Assembly: GCA_025057315.1 (NCBI GenBank)
Contig: JANWXW010000097.1
Coordinates: 1 to 61,818, forward strand
Source: Myxococcota bacterium
GTDB taxonomy: Bacteria > Myxococcota_A > Polyangia > Palsa-1104 > JAEUJZ01
DNA length: 61,818 nt
Reading direction: 5' to 3'
Part shown: positions 17,348 to 24,487 of the stretch, piece by piece
Position numbering within the stretch: the stretch's first letter is position 1
Layout of the letters: each line of letters opens with the position of its first letter
Made by a program: the position numbers and the translations under genes
Notes under the pieces: generated by a model
Databases searched by the model: none
Seen by the model: only the letters and a program-made list of their open reading frames with translations
Told to the model about the DNA's origin: nothing

Positions 17348-17980
17348 TCAGGTGCGCTCGTCACCCGCCGGAGCAGGCGGCGGCGACTGCGGCGGCGGCC
17401 GCGAGGCAGCTGGCGAGGCCACCGGACGGCTGCCCCGGGACTGGCTCGGCTTGGGTGCCAGCACCATGAGCATCCGTCGCCCCTCCAGGGTCGGTTGCTG
17501 CTCCACCACGGCCACGTCGGCGCAGGCCTCGACCACCCGTTTGAGCACAGCCTGGCCCACTTCGGGATGCACAATCTCACGGCCGCGGAACTGGATCACC
17601 AGCTTCGCCTTGTTCCCGTCGGCAAGGAACTGCCTAATGTGCCGCACCTTGAACTCGAAGTCATGCTCGTCCGTCTTGGGACGGAACTTCATCTCCTTGA
17701 CATCGGTCACGGTGCGCTTGGCCCGCTCCTCCCGCTCTTTTTTCTGCTGCTCGTACTTGAAGCGGCCGTAGTCCATGATTTTGCAGACGGGAGGTACGGC
17801 CTTGGGCGAAATCTCGACAAGGTCGAGCCCATCCTCCCGGGCCAGCCGGAGCGCCTCGGCGGTGTCCATGATGCCGATCTGGACACCGTCGCTGCCGATG
17901 ACCCGGACGCGGGGGATGCGGATGCGATGGTTGACGCGGTACGACGGCTCTGCAGGGGCGGGTCGGTTGTCCTGGCGAAT
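17348..17980 (-). CDS. infC: Translation initiation factor IF-3, probable AUU start
   Basis: IF-3 binds the 30S subunit and proofreads initiator tRNA and start codon. The N-domain (RVIGSDGVQIGIMDTAEALR, then DLVEISPKAVPPVCKIMDYG) and C-domain (MKFRPKTDEHDFEFKVRHIR, LVIQFRGREI, GRRMLMVLAPK) are complete. About 35 extra residues rich in Pro, Ala and Ser form a tail. The start chosen is ATT at 17980-17978: the SD AGGAG at 17993-17989 is 8 bases upstream of ATT but only 2 bases from the alternative GTG at 17986. AUU starts on infC are known to allow IF-3 to repress itself. rpmI and rplT, the usual partners, are not downstream, and thrS is not upstream. Confidence 0.93.
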   Translation of the reverse strand: MRQDNRPAPAEPSYRVNHRIRIPRVRVIGSDGVQIGIMDTAEALRLAREDGLDLVEISPKAVPPVCKIMDYGRFKYEQQKKEREERAKRTVTDVKEMKFRPKTDEHDFEFKVRHIRQFLADGNKAKLVIQFRGREIVHPEVGQAVLKRVVEACADVAVVEQQPTLEGRRMLMVLAPKPSQSRGSRPVASPAASRPPPQSPPPAPAGDERT

Positions 17981-17988
17981 CGTCACAT

Positions 17989-17993
17989 CTCCT
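17989..17993 (-). promoter_or_regulatory. Ribosome binding site of infC
   Basis: AGGAG on the minus strand lies 8 bases before ATT (17980) and 2 bases before GTG (17986). The spacing favours ATT as the start codon and so decides the N-terminus of IF-3. Confidence 0.7.
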
Positions 17994-18382
17994 GGGGTTG
18001 TCGTCTAGCAAAAGATCCACACGTCCACGACCCGGAGCCCCGGGCCTCGTGGGATCTACTCCTTTTTAGCCGGAAGCCAGCTGATGCGCAAGCATCTTGT
18101 CGCGGCCCGGACCGAGCCCACGGTCTCCAGACCCCAACCCTGAGAGCCTGCCTCCTGCCCCACCTCTCGCACCTCCCGCATATCACAATTAACCATTTGA
18201 AATCATTTAATAAATAAAGAACCAAAAAATATTGGAATCATAAATACAATTCTGATACTGTCCTCTTGTACCCGCTGCTTGCAGACCCCAAGTGCCTGGT
18301 TGAGCACAGGCTCCCCCTGCTTGCAGCCCCCAGATGTCCCCGTTCCTAGTGCCTGCGCAGACAGCAGGCGTGGAGGTGGCGC
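17994..18382. other. Divergent intergenic region with AT-rich core
   Basis: There is no gene between infC (minus) and the lipoprotein gene (plus). Positions 18185-18260 are strikingly A+T rich in an otherwise GC-rich contig and probably hold promoters, though I cannot assign boxes. Two copies of CTGCTTGCAG followed by C-rich sequence lie at 18275-18284 and 18317-18326. Confidence 0.5.
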
Positions 18383-20257
18383 ATGTCAGCCCTGCATGAG
18401 TCTCCCCCTGATTTCCTTATGATACACTGTTTGCCCGGCCCCGGCCCATTTGGGGTCTGCAAACCCTGGTGTTATGGCCACCATCCGTCCTGCCCCGGCG
18501 CGCGCCTGCTCGGTGCGGCCCTGGCCCTGCTGGCCACCGCGTCGCCGCTGCTGGTCGCCTGCGGTCCGCCCCATCCCGACGAGACCGGCCCGGGCCTGAG
18601 CTTCGGCCCCGCCTCCACCGCAGAGCTGGGCCACCCCTGGCAGCCCTTTACCACCACCAGCGTCTGGAACCTCAAGCTCTCACCCACCCGCTCAGAAACC
18701 CCCATCCCGGCCGCGGCCATGGCCCTGGCCCCCATGGCGCTGAGCGACACCGACTACGGCGTGCGGGTCTACTTCGCCAAGCCCACCGACCCAGAGTGGC
18801 GCATCGGCTGCGGCGGCTACAACTCGTGGCTCGACACCTGGCCCAACCCCTGCCCAGTGACGCTGCGCGCCCCAGCCACCATCCACCCCCCCTCTGGCAG
18901 CGACGGCATCGTCGTCGTGGTCGAGCCAAGCGGCCGCTACGCCTACGAGATGTACCAGTTCCGCGTGCAGGGCAGCGGCCAGGCCTACGCCTCTTACATC
19001 GAGGTCGTCGACGTGCACTCCAACGGCATCCACCGCAACGTCGGCGTCACCGGGGCGGGCCTGCCAGGCATTGGCGGGCTGCTCAAGGCCTGGGAGACCA
19101 AAGACCCCGTCCCCATCCGCCACAAGCTCTGGGTGGCCGCACACTCGGACATGCTCTATGCCCAGGCCGTCTGGCCGGCCTCGCGCTTTGACGTCACCCA
19201 CAACGGCCGCCACGCCTTTCTCCGCTACGGCGACGTGGTGGCCCTGAGCAAGACCGTGGATGTGAACAACACCGGCTGCGGCCTGTCGCCCTTTATGAAG
19301 CGCATCGCCCAGGCGCTGCAGGACTACGGCGGCATCGTCCAGGACCGCGGCGGCGATAGCCTCGGCTTCGTCGGCGAGGTGGATGCGGTGCGGAACTACA
19401 TCGACATCGACTACCACACGACCATGTGGACCCAGCTGGCGTGCCTCAAAAAGTTCATGGTGCGCGTCAACGACCCCTGGACCGGCGCCACCCCCGGCGG
19501 CCTGGGCTTCGACGCCCCCAGGGACACCACGCCGCCCAGCACCCCTGCGGGCCTGGTCGCCTCGGCCACCGGCACCACCACCGTGCGCCTGGATTGGGCT
19601 GACTCCACCGATGACGTCGGGGTGACCGGATACCACGTCTTCCGCGACGGCGCGCTGGTCGCCGCCCCCCGCGCCAGCGAGTACCACGACAGCGGCCTGC
19701 GAGCCGGAACGCGCTACAGCTACTTCGTCCGCGCCCACGACGCCGCCGGCAACGTCTCTGCCGCATCGGCCACCGCGACCGTGACCACGCCCTCCACCTC
19801 GCCGGCCGAGCTGCTCAGCAACGGCAGCTTCGAAGGCGGCACCGCGCCCTGGTCGCTGCAGGTCTGGACCGGTTCGGCCCAGGTGCGCCTGTGCACCGAT
19901 CGGGCCCGCACGGGGCAGCGTTCGTTCTGCATCACCAACCCCCCCCGCAGCGACGGCGCGGCTGTGCACCCCTTTGTCCCCGTCACCGCCGGGGCGCGCT
20001 ACCAGGCCAGCGCCTGGCTGTGGCTGCAGGGGATCAGCAGCGGGGCAGCGGTGCTCATGATCGACTGGTTCCGCCCCGACGGCAGCTTCCTGTCCCTGGT
20101 GACCTCCGCCGGACGCACCCAGAACACGACCACGTGGGTGCAGGAGACGCTGACAGCCACTGCCCCCCCAGGCGCAGCCTACGCCATGGTGTTCCTGTTC
20201 TCGTACGCCACGGGGACCGTCTACTACGACGACGCCAGCTTCCGCCTCGCCCCGTAA
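18383..20257 (+). CDS. Lipoprotein with fibronectin type III and C-terminal beta-sandwich domain
   Basis: This is a surface or periplasmic lipoprotein of unknown function. The 624-residue product has a hydrophobic stretch ending in a lipobox (ATASPLLVAC, Cys about residue 60), followed by an unrecognised domain of about 320 residues containing paired cysteines. A fibronectin type III module spans about 385-475 (PPSTPAGLVASATGTTTVRL, GLRAGTRYSYFVRAHDAAGN), and a carbohydrate-binding-like beta-sandwich spans about 480-624 (LLSNGSFEGGTAPWSL, then YYDDASFRL). The ATG is supported by GGAGGT 5 bases upstream, but this leaves about 42 residues before the hydrophobic stretch, which is odd for a lipoprotein; a later ATG at 18419 has no SD. 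The repertoire suggests polysaccharide or host-surface binding, which is inference. Confidence 0.7.
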   Translation: MSALHESPPDFLMIHCLPGPGPFGVCKPWCYGHHPSCPGARLLGAALALLATASPLLVACGPPHPDETGPGLSFGPASTAELGHPWQPFTTTSVWNLKLSPTRSETPIPAAAMALAPMALSDTDYGVRVYFAKPTDPEWRIGCGGYNSWLDTWPNPCPVTLRAPATIHPPSGSDGIVVVVEPSGRYAYEMYQFRVQGSGQAYASYIEVVDVHSNGIHRNVGVTGAGLPGIGGLLKAWETKDPVPIRHKLWVAAHSDMLYAQAVWPASRFDVTHNGRHAFLRYGDVVALSKTVDVNNTGCGLSPFMKRIAQALQDYGGIVQDRGGDSLGFVGEVDAVRNYIDIDYHTTMWTQLACLKKFMVRVNDPWTGATPGGLGFDAPRDTTPPSTPAGLVASATGTTTVRLDWADSTDDVGVTGYHVFRDGALVAAPRASEYHDSGLRAGTRYSYFVRAHDAAGNVSAASATATVTTPSTSPAELLSNGSFEGGTAPWSLQVWTGSAQVRLCTDRARTGQRSFCITNPPRSDGAAVHPFVPVTAGARYQASAWLWLQGISSGAAVLMIDWFRPDGSFLSLVTSAGRTQNTTTWVQETLTATAPPGAAYAMVFLFSYATGTVYYDDASFRLAP

Positions 20258-20315
20258 GCCCGAGCCCACCCCCGGCGCCCCACGCTCTCCCACGCTGCAC
20301 CCGCCCGCCTCCCTC

Positions 20316-21077
20316 TTAGTACCCAGTGCGCTCGCCATAGTCCACCCGGCACAGGATCAGCCCGTGTGCCGGCGCCGTCGGCCCGGCCCGGGTGCGATCG
20401 CCGCTGCGCAGCAGCTCTGCCACCTCCGCGACCGAGCGCCGGCCGCGACCGACCTCCACCAAGGTCCCCACCAGAATCCGCACCATGTGCTTGAGAAACG
20501 CCGTGGCCTCCACCTCGATGTGGAGGGCCTCGGGCTCCCCCACCACGTCGAGCACCTCCAGACGCCTCACCCATCGCACCGTGGTCCGGCGCTCGCAGTC
20601 GGCTGCGCGGAAGGCGCGGAAGTCATGTCGTCCCACCAGCTGCGCCGCCGCCTGGCGCATCGCCACCCGGTCCAGCGGCTGGCGCACGTGCCAGTGCGTG
20701 GCCGCGCGCAGCGGCGAGCGAACCCGTCCGTTCCACACCTGGTAGCGGTACATCTTGCCGCTGGCGCTGTGGCGCGCATCGAACCCCTGGGGCACCTCGT
20801 GGACCTCGCGCACCGCGATGGCGGGCGGCAAGTACGCATTCAGGCCGCCCAGCAGGCGCTCAAGAGGCAGGGGCGAGGCCAGCTGCAGCGACACCACCTG
20901 CCCAAGCGCATGCACCCCAGCGTCGGTGCGTCCGGCCGCGCGCAGCCGCGGCGACTCCCCCGTCAGGCGCTGGAAGGCCTCCTCCAGGGCCGCCTGCACC
21001 GACGGCCCATGCGGCTGCCGCTGCCAGCCCACCAGCCCCGTGCCGTCATACTCCAGAACTAGACGCAGCGTCCTCAT
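20316..21077 (-). CDS. truA: tRNA pseudouridine(38-40) synthase TruA
   Basis: TruA isomerises U38-40 in the anticodon arm of many tRNAs. The 253-residue product starts at MRTLRLVLEYDGTGLVGWQR, the typical TruA N-terminus; the frame is open 12 codons further upstream, but the family pattern supports the internal ATG. The catalytic aspartate is in AAGRTDAGVHALGQ (about residues 47-60), and the second-domain motifs YRYQVWNG, HDFRAFRA and FLKHMVRILVGTLVEVG are present. The length is normal. It is divergent from the acylphosphatase gene, 77 bases away. Confidence 0.95.
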   Translation of the reverse strand: MRTLRLVLEYDGTGLVGWQRQPHGPSVQAALEEAFQRLTGESPRLRAAGRTDAGVHALGQVVSLQLASPLPLERLLGGLNAYLPPAIAVREVHEVPQGFDARHSASGKMYRYQVWNGRVRSPLRAATHWHVRQPLDRVAMRQAAAQLVGRHDFRAFRAADCERRTTVRWVRRLEVLDVVGEPEALHIEVEATAFLKHMVRILVGTLVEVGRGRRSVAEVAELLRSGDRTRAGPTAPAHGLILCRVDYGERTGY

Positions 21078-21154
21078 GCCGGCAGCGCACCACGAACCGC
21101 CCCGCTCGTGCAACCCGCATGGACGGCCGCGCCGTGCTTTGGCAGTCTAGGCCC

Positions 21155-21439
21155 ATGCAGACACGGCAGGTGCGGCTCCTCATCAGCGGCCTGGTGCAGG
21201 GCGTGTGCTATCGCGCCAGCGCCCAGCGCCAGGCGCAGTCCCTGGGCCTGCGCGGCTGGGTCCGCAACCTGCGCACCGGCCAGGTGGAGCTCGTCGCCCA
21301 GGGCCCCCACGACGACGTAGAGGCACTGGTGGCCTGGTGCCGTCGCGGTCCGCCCGCCGCTCGCGTCCACCGCGTCGACATCCACGAGGAGCAACCCGAG
21401 ACCCTGCCGCCCGGGTTTACCATCCGCGCCACCAGCTGA
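21155..21439 (+). CDS. acyP: Acylphosphatase
   Basis: This is a small cytoplasmic hydrolase of acyl phosphates. The 94-residue product has the signature GLVQGVCYRASAQ with the phosphate-binding Arg and GLRGWVRNL with the catalytic Asn, and it ends in the family's beta strand (PPGFTIRAT). The start is the ATG giving MQTRQVRLL; an ATG 12 codons earlier would add a non-family extension. No SD is evident. Confidence 0.93.
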   Translation: MQTRQVRLLISGLVQGVCYRASAQRQAQSLGLRGWVRNLRTGQVELVAQGPHDDVEALVAWCRRGPPAARVHRVDIHEEQPETLPPGFTIRATS

Positions 21440-21980
21440 TCGCGTTCCCGCCCCGATGCACCCGCATGGCAACGGAGCGATCTTCTTCTCCCAGCTTCTC
21501 CCAGCGGCTGACCCGTCTGACCGGATACGCATCCACAGAGCAAACGACTTCCCTGGGACCGCAGACCCCAGCTCATGCGAACGGAAGTCATCTCGTGCCC
21601 CCCCTGGAGGAGGCCTGGCCGCCCCCAGCAGTCCGGTGATCGGACCGAAGCCGTTTGCCAGCAAGGCCACATCCGATCCAGCCGAGCTGCTCTGCGGAAT
21701 TCCGCTGAATTCCTGGAAACTTCGTCACACGAGTTTGCCCAAAGAAGCAATCCCATCCGGCCCTCTGCTTGGCCCCCCCGCCTAGTTCATCGGTTAACAC
21801 ATCGATAAAAAAATGAACAAAAGGCAAAAAAATCCCTTGCGTCGCCCGGGTGGGACGAATAACTTCCCTCCGCAAACCATGAGCGGGCCGCCCCTCACGC
21901 AGCCTGGTTTGCGGAGAGCGGAGTCCCGCTTGAGTGAAGATGTTGGCCATGTGGCCATAGCAACAGCACTGGAGGAACCC
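21440..21980. other. Intergenic region upstream of the small secreted protein gene
   Basis: No gene is supported in these 541 bases; the frame open from 21813 looks non-coding before 21981. The stretch 21785-21835 is A-rich and may hold a promoter. A long inverted repeat (annotated separately) lies at 21868-21916. Confidence 0.45.
21868..21916 (+). promoter_or_regulatory. Perfect inverted repeat in the leader region
   Basis: CTCCGCAAACC (21868-21878) and GGTTTGCGGAG (21906-21916) form an 11-base perfect stem with a 27-base GC-rich loop, 64 bases before the start codon at 21981. It could be an mRNA hairpin in the 5' leader or an operator; it is not followed by a T tract, so a terminator is unlikely. 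Confidence 0.4.
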
Positions 21981-22421
21981 ATGAAGAAGCCCCTGATCGC
22001 CTTCGCCCTCGCTACCCCCCTGCTCCTGGCCGGCAGCGCCAGGTCGTTCCCGACTGGGGTTAGCTTCCCCATTCGGGTGGAGGGCAACAGCGTGGGCACC
22101 GTGCAGGCCCGCAACCGCGTCGTGGACACCGGCTCGAGCTGCCGCTACACCCTCATGTGGACCCTGTCCTCCCCGCCGCTGGATCGCACGGTTCGCTGCG
22201 ACATCCTGGAGCGCAAGGCCAGCAACGACTTCGACTGCAACCAGAACGCCCGCCGCTGGGTCACCACCCTCATCCAGAAGACCGGCTCCTGCCAGGGCTT
22301 CGATGAGTTCGGCCAGCAGACCACGATCACGACCCTGACCGGCGGCGAGTTCCCGAGCAGCGTGGCGGGCATCTTCTTCGCGACCAGCGTCGGCGACGTG
22401 CAGAGCTTCCGCATCAACTAG
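21981..22421 (+). CDS. Small secreted protein, unknown
   Basis: I do not recognise this family. The 146-residue product starts at MKKPLIAFALATPLLLAGSA, a clear Sec signal peptide cut near SARS-F, supported by GGAGG 5 bases upstream of the ATG. The mature part (about 125 residues) looks all-beta, with four cysteines (in SSCRYTLMW, VRCDILER, FDCNQN, GSCQGF) that could form two disulfides. Many Thr/Ser and few charged residues suggest an extracellular or periplasmic protein. The leader carries a strong inverted repeat at 21868-21916. Confidence 0.7.
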   Translation: MKKPLIAFALATPLLLAGSARSFPTGVSFPIRVEGNSVGTVQARNRVVDTGSSCRYTLMWTLSSPPLDRTVRCDILERKASNDFDCNQNARRWVTTLIQKTGSCQGFDEFGQQTTITTLTGGEFPSSVAGIFFATSVGDVQSFRIN

Positions 22422-22433
22422 CGGCTGCGCTGC

Positions 22434-22449
22434 CCGGACCGCGGTCCGG
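22434..22449. terminator. Palindrome between convergent genes, terminator-like
   Basis: CCGGACCGCGGTCCGG is a perfect 16-base palindrome just after the secreted protein gene, and two further C/G-run hairpins lie within 100 bases. There is no T tract. Its position between convergent genes suits a terminator on either strand. Confidence 0.4.
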
Positions 22450-22565
22450 TGTTGCCCCTACTCCCCCCGGGGGGTCACCTGCCCCAGGTCCCCAGCCTCG
22501 ATGACGGCGCGCATGGTTTGCCCCCCGGGGGCCGGGGGGTTGTTTGCTCCAGCCCCCGGCTCTGC

Positions 22566-23183
22566 CTAGGGGCGCTCACCCAAGCCCCGCGGCGGCGGAG
22601 GAGGTCGCTCTCCCGTCCCTGCGGCGCGCGGCGGACGCAGCGGTGCCTGCCTCCAGCCCCCCCCGGGCCAGCCCCATGGGCCACCCCAGAAGTACACCGG
22701 CGGGCTCGAGGGCTCCGCCTCCGGCGACGGACGCCCGGCGACCGCCTGGGGCTTCGACGCCGGCCCCAGCACCAGGTCCGGCGGGTGCACCAGGCGCATA
22801 TACGATGGCTTCAGTCCGGTCAGGGGGCTGCTGCCCTGGACCTGGGCATAGTAGCCGCGCACGTAGAAGCCGTTGTCGTAGCGGGCCGAAATCCACACGT
22901 GCCCCGCCTGCGCCAGCGCACAGTAGCCCGAGCACCACACCCACTCGCCGGCCCATTCCCACTGCCCCGGCACCGCCACCTGCCCATCGTCGCAGTGCAT
23001 CTCCGGCTCCGGGCGCGGCGGGGGCGGCGGTCCGGGCACGGGCACCGGCACCGGCGGGTCCGTGGGCAGGGGATGGACCGGCGTCGGCTCGGTCAGCGGC
23101 AGCGGGCCCCGGTCCGGCACCGGATCGATGTGACAGCCCGAGGCGAGCAGGCAGGCCAGGGCCGCTGGACATAGCCACCTCAT
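22566..23183 (-). CDS. Pro-rich lipoprotein with WxW domain (paralogue of 35062-35511)
   Basis: The function is unknown. The 205-residue product starts at MRWLCPAALACLLASGC, a lipoprotein signal with lipobox LASGC; six codons upstream in frame are discarded. After a Pro-rich linker comes a compact aromatic domain: MHCDDGQVAVPGQWEWAGEW, then VWCSGYC and GFYVRGYYA. The same arrangement (HC-GQV-PG-W-W-G-W-W-G-C, then VRGYYA or IRGYWA) is found in the lipoprotein at 35062-35511. The C-terminal third is Pro/Gly/Arg rich and probably disordered. The domain resembles short YXWXG-type repeats of exported deltaproteobacterial proteins, by recall only. Confidence 0.7.
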   Translation of the reverse strand: MRWLCPAALACLLASGCHIDPVPDRGPLPLTEPTPVHPLPTDPPVPVPVPGPPPPPRPEPEMHCDDGQVAVPGQWEWAGEWVWCSGYCALAQAGHVWISARYDNGFYVRGYYAQVQGSSPLTGLKPSYMRLVHPPDLVLGPASKPQAVAGRPSPEAEPSSPPVYFWGGPWGWPGGGWRQAPLRPPRAAGTGERPPPPPRGLGERP

Positions 23184-23728
23184 CGCGATCCAGCCTGGCA
23201 CGGACTGCGGCCTGCCGCAACCAGGGGGCGTCGGCCCAGCGATCTCGGCCGGTTATCGCGCCCGACGACGGAACCCCTGCACGCATCCCGCCCCCAGGCG
23301 CCGCGCCCGCCCCATCGCCGGCCGTGCCGGCCCCGTGTCCAGGATGGGGCCGAGTGCCCCCCCGCAGCGCCGTCCCCTGCGGGCGATCTCTACGGCCCTG
23401 GGCACGGGCCGAAGCCCCAGTGGAGCATGCCTAGCTCCGCCCGGCACGGCCTGGGGCCGCCAGCTGCTCTGACCGCCTGCGCACCGGCCCCTCGCAGCGC
23501 AAGGTCCGCCAGGATGGCCTCGGTCTCGGTCAGGGTGGGGTAGAAGAGTGAAGTAGAAGCAAAATTAAGGAAGGACGGCTGGGTCCCCGTGCGGCGGGCT
23601 GCCTCGGCGGCCTCCCTGCGCCCACCCGGCGCAGCAGGGGCGCAGGGCCGGGCACAAAGCGGCTGACCACGGAGGGCAGGCTGCAGCGCTTCCGCCTGCG
23701 ACCTTCCCCCTCCCCCCGCGGCCTGGCC
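23184..23728. other. Intergenic region, no gene seen
   Basis: These 545 bases between two minus-strand genes show only short overlapping frames of Pro/Arg/Ala-rich composition that look non-coding. A less GC-rich patch lies at 23545-23575. No RNA gene or clear promoter was recognised. Confidence 0.45.
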
Positions 23729-24487
23729 CTATCTGCGCCGGCGGCGCCGCGGAGCAGGCGGCGGCACCTCCTGCTGCCGCTTCCACCGCAGCGCCGCCAG
23801 CAGCTCTTCCGGCCGCACCGGCTGGCCCTCCCGGATGGCGGCGATGGTGCGCAGGGCCTGCGCCTCGGCCTCCGTCTCTTCTGCCTCCTGCTGCAGGCGC
23901 CCGAGCACCTGCTCCTGCCGCGCCCGCCCCCGCGCCTGCCGCTCCTCCTCGGAAAAGAGCAGCCTGAGCCGGGGCATCAGGTCGGCCACGAGCGCCTGCT
24001 TGTCCTGCTCGCTCAGGCGGTCCGAGGCCAGCTCAGTGGCCGCCAGCTCCTGCACCTCCTCGTCCAAGAACAGAATCAGGCCGGAGAGCAAAAGCTGCGT
24101 ATCCGCGGCGCAGCGCAGCAGCACGCCGGCTGCCTCCTCTACCCCTTCCATCGCCATGCGCCGGTTGCACAGCTCGCCGATCTCGTCGGCACTCATGCCA
24201 AGCGCCCCCTCTAGCTCGGGCGCGCAGAGCAGCGCCATGGCGCCGACGATGGCCCGCTCCGCCTCCTGGACGCCGTCGACCCGCGCGGCGCGCTGCCGTT
24301 GCGTCGCGTCCACCTCCGGGACCCCCAGCGCCTCGGTGTCGCGCTGCAGCTCCGCGGCAGCATCGGCCACCTTGTGCGGGTCCAGCTGCACGCAGCTGAG
24401 CAGCGGATGGTTGGGCCCCTCGTGTGCCGCCAGCACGCTGTCAAGGCTGCCAGCGCCCAGCACCAGGTTGCGCAGCGTTCGGTTCAT
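23729..24487 (-). CDS. Uncharacterised helical protein, gene 3 of a three-gene cluster
   Basis: I do not recognise this family. The 252-residue product is predicted to be almost entirely helical and acidic until the end: blocks such as CAPELEGALGMSADEIGELC, FLDEEVQELAATELASDRLS and EEERQARGRARQEQVLGRLQ, with a coiled-coil-like segment near 185-225. The C-terminus is a basic tail (APRRRRRR). There is no signal peptide and no transmembrane segment of usual strength. It follows the gene at 24509-25147 after 21 bases on the same strand, and both share the tail-end phrase EAQALRTI / ETEALRAI, hinting at a common origin. Context gives no function. Confidence 0.65.
   Translation of the reverse strand: MNRTLRNLVLGAGSLDSVLAAHEGPNHPLLSCVQLDPHKVADAAAELQRDTEALGVPEVDATQRQRAARVDGVQEAERAIVGAMALLCAPELEGALGMSADEIGELCNRRMAMEGVEEAAGVLLRCAADTQLLLSGLILFLDEEVQELAATELASDRLSEQDKQALVADLMPRLRLLFSEEERQARGRARQEQVLGRLQQEAEETEAEAQALRTIAAIREGQPVRPEELLAALRWKRQQEVPPPAPRRRRRR

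Noticed and set aside
18275..18326. Two CTGCTTGCAG copies upstream of the lipoprotein gene, similar to the 12.1 kb repeat core
   Set aside because: The shared part is only about 10 bases and spacing is 42; likely chance in GC-rich sequence.
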